Below are positions 5,966-7,033 of a stretch of 7,033 nt of DNA, in pieces. Both the position numbers and the translations under genes were made by a program. A model generated the notes under the pieces. That model had not been told where the DNA came from. It worked only from the letters and a program-made list of their open reading frames with translations, and did not search any database. Each line of letters starts with the position of its first letter. The first letter of the stretch is position 1. Origin of the DNA: DATLBY01 sp035526665 (GTDB lineage Bacteria > Acidobacteriota > Terriglobia > Bryobacterales > Bryobacteraceae); assembly GCA_035526665.1 (NCBI GenBank), contig DATLBY010000374.1, positions 1 to 7,033 of the forward strand, given 5' to 3'.

Positions 5966-6682
5966 GTGTCCCTCTTCATTGGAGTTCATCCAATCCGGGA
6001 AGCTTTGCGCGCCAAACGGGCGCTGGATCGTGTCCTGATCGCCAAGGGCGCCGCCGGCCCCAGGCTGCAGGAGATTATCGACCTTTGCCGCGCGGCGTCC
6101 ATCCCGGTCCGCTTCGAACCGCGGGACATGCTGGATCGCGCCGCCGATGGCAAACCGCATCAGGGCGTGGTCGCCTTCGGGGCTGAGGTCGAGTATGCCG
6201 ATCTGGACACGGTCGTCCAGAAGGCCAAGCTGTTGGTGGTGCTCGACGGTGTGGAAGATCCGCATAATCTGGGCGCCATCGTGCGCACCGCCAATGCCGC
6301 CGGAGCCGATGCCGTGCTGATTCCGGAGCGCCGTGCTGCCGGATTGACTGAAACGGTCGCGCGGGCGGCAGCGGGCGCCCTGGAGTATGTTCCCGTCATT
6401 CGCATCGGCAATGTTACCCGCACCCTCGAGCAATTGAAGAAGCAGGGCTTCTGGATCTATGGACTGGACGAACGCGGGCGCGACCGGTACGATCGCATCG
6501 AATACGCGCGGCCCACAGTGATTGTGCTCGGCGGAGAAGGCAAGGGCCTGCATCAACTGGTACAGAAGAGTTGTGATTTTGTGGTTCACATCCCCATGGC
6601 GGGAGAGATTTCCTCACTCAATGTCTCGGTCGCGGCGGGCGTTGTGCTCTTCGAATGGAAAAGGCGGCAGGGCGCCGCATAG
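5966..6682 (+). CDS. rlmB: 23S rRNA (guanosine-2'-O)-methyltransferase, RlmB/TrmH family
   Basis: Predicted 238 residues, close to the usual 240-250. RlmB transfers a methyl group from S-adenosylmethionine to the 2'-O of G2251 in the 23S rRNA P-loop. The N-terminal substrate-binding domain (about 1-75) has the typical opening FIGVHPIREAL and ends HQGVVAFG. The SPOUT knot domain follows with all three motifs: LDGVEDPHNLGAIVRTANAA (93-112; N101 and R107 catalytic/binding), VIVLGGEGKGL (185-195) and IPMAGEISSLNVSVAAGV (209-226; N219 and S221). GTG 5966 gives the normal start; no ribosome binding site is visible, and a TACTAT box sits 10 nt upstream, so the mRNA may be nearly leaderless. The exact target base is inferred: other TrmH relatives modify tRNA G18 or other rRNA sites. 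Confidence 0.92.
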   Translation: MSLFIGVHPIREALRAKRALDRVLIAKGAAGPRLQEIIDLCRAASIPVRFEPRDMLDRAADGKPHQGVVAFGAEVEYADLDTVVQKAKLLVVLDGVEDPHNLGAIVRTANAAGADAVLIPERRAAGLTETVARAAAGALEYVPVIRIGNVTRTLEQLKKQGFWIYGLDERGRDRYDRIEYARPTVIVLGGEGKGLHQLVQKSCDFVVHIPMAGEISSLNVSVAAGVVLFEWKRRQGAA

Positions 6683-6688
6683 TAAAAT
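6683..6688 (+). promoter_or_regulatory. Possible -10 box of the gamma-glutamyltransferase gene
   Basis: TAAAAT lies 8 nt before the ATG at 6697, in the 14-nt gap after the rlmB stop (it begins just after the TAG). No Shine-Dalgarno match and no clear -35 box are seen. Transcription from it would begin about at the start codon. Co-transcription with rlmB is the simpler alternative. Confidence 0.25.
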
Positions 6689-6696
6689 CAGACCTA

Positions 6697-7033
6697 ATGC
6701 GCTTTGCTCCTGCCGTCCTTGCCGCCGTGGTTCTGGGGAGCCCGGGCGCACTCCTGGCGCGGCAGCCGGAACATGCCCGCCACGCAATGGTCGTGACCCA
6801 GGAGTCCCTGGCTACCGCGGTGGGCGTGCAAGCGCTGCAGGCGGGCGGGAATGCCGTGGACGCGGCGGTGGCAGTGGGCTTCGCGCTGGCAGTCACTCAC
6901 CCGGCGGCAGGTAATCTGGGCGGAGGCGGGTTTCTGCTGGTCCGCATGGCGGATGGGCACTCCACCTTCTTCGATTTCCGCGAGCGCGCGCCCGGTCAGG
7001 CCTCCCGCAACATGTATTTGGATTCCGCGGGCA
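6697..7033 (+). CDS. ggt: Gamma-glutamyltransferase, N-terminal part (3' end outside window)
   Basis: The frame opens with ATG and runs off the window end after 112 codons. Residues 1-22 (MRFAPAVLAAVVLGSPGALLA) look like a Sec signal peptide, so the enzyme would act in the periplasm. The mature start is the classic Ntn-hydrolase GGT opening: MVVTQESLATAVGVQALQAG, then GNAVDAAVAVGFALAVTHP, then GNLGGGGFLLVR and DFRERAPGQAS. Such enzymes cleave the gamma-glutamyl bond of glutathione and related compounds, after autocleavage at an internal Thr that lies far beyond the window, so activity cannot be judged. R103-E104 area (FRERAP) matches the glutamate-binding arginine region of the family. It starts 14 nt after rlmB without a clear ribosome binding site. 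Related acylases of the same superfamily share this N-terminus, so the exact substrate is not certain. Confidence 0.9.
   Translation, partial: MRFAPAVLAAVVLGSPGALLARQPEHARHAMVVTQESLATAVGVQALQAGGNAVDAAVAVGFALAVTHPAAGNLGGGGFLLVRMADGHSTFFDFRERAPGQASRNMYLDSAG

Noticed and set aside
5873..6589. 238-codon minus-strand ORF opposite rlmB
   Set aside because: The plus strand carries all three SPOUT motifs; the antisense frame has no family resemblance and also overlaps the MerR-type gene start.
6522..6914. Plus-strand ORF spanning the rlmB end and ggt start
   Set aside because: It is out of frame with both genes, which have clear conserved motifs, and is Gly/Arg-rich as expected of a shadow frame.

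Overview
The window looks like ordinary chromosome from a GC-rich, diderm, probably flagellated bacterium. An outer-membrane TonB-dependent receptor points to a Gram-negative envelope. FlbD with MotA and MotB points to a flagellar motor. My best guess is Acidobacteriota of the Bryobacter/Solibacter type, from protein style and gene mix; this is inference, not demonstrated. No transposase, tRNA, rRNA, CRISPR array or prophage gene was seen.

Layout: (1) positions 1-3548 carry four plus-strand genes with gaps of 28, 25 and 14 nt. They are the C-terminal end of a BtuB-like TonB-dependent receptor, two exported TPR-containing proteins of unknown function, and RNase III (rnc). (2) Positions 3549-5886 carry a minus-strand cassette read merR-type regulator, flbD (swrD), motA, motB. 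The last three are tightly coupled: flbD/motA overlap as TAATG and motA/motB abut. The motB and rnc stop codons meet end to end in the palindrome TGATCA. (3) Positions 5887-5965 are a short divergent control region. (4) Positions 5966-7033 carry, on the plus strand, an RlmB/TrmH-type 23S rRNA 2'-O-methyltransferase and the first 112 codons of an exported gamma-glutamyltransferase that runs off the end.

How the genes fit together: MotA and MotB form the flagellar stator, and FlbD/SwrD is a small protein linked to motor power. The upstream MerR-type protein may control the cassette. The receptor and the two TPR proteins probably act in the envelope, but nothing ties them to one pathway. rnc and rlmB are housekeeping RNA-processing and modification genes.

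I do not see a clear new system. The points most worth a second look are: a possible 9-codon leader ORF plus hairpin abutting the flbD start; a zincin-like but glutamate-less HxxxH motif in the first TPR protein; an Asp-to-Asn change at a metal-site position of RNase III; and TANNNT boxes 8-10 nt upstream of three start codons that lack good ribosome binding sites, hinting at leaderless transcripts.
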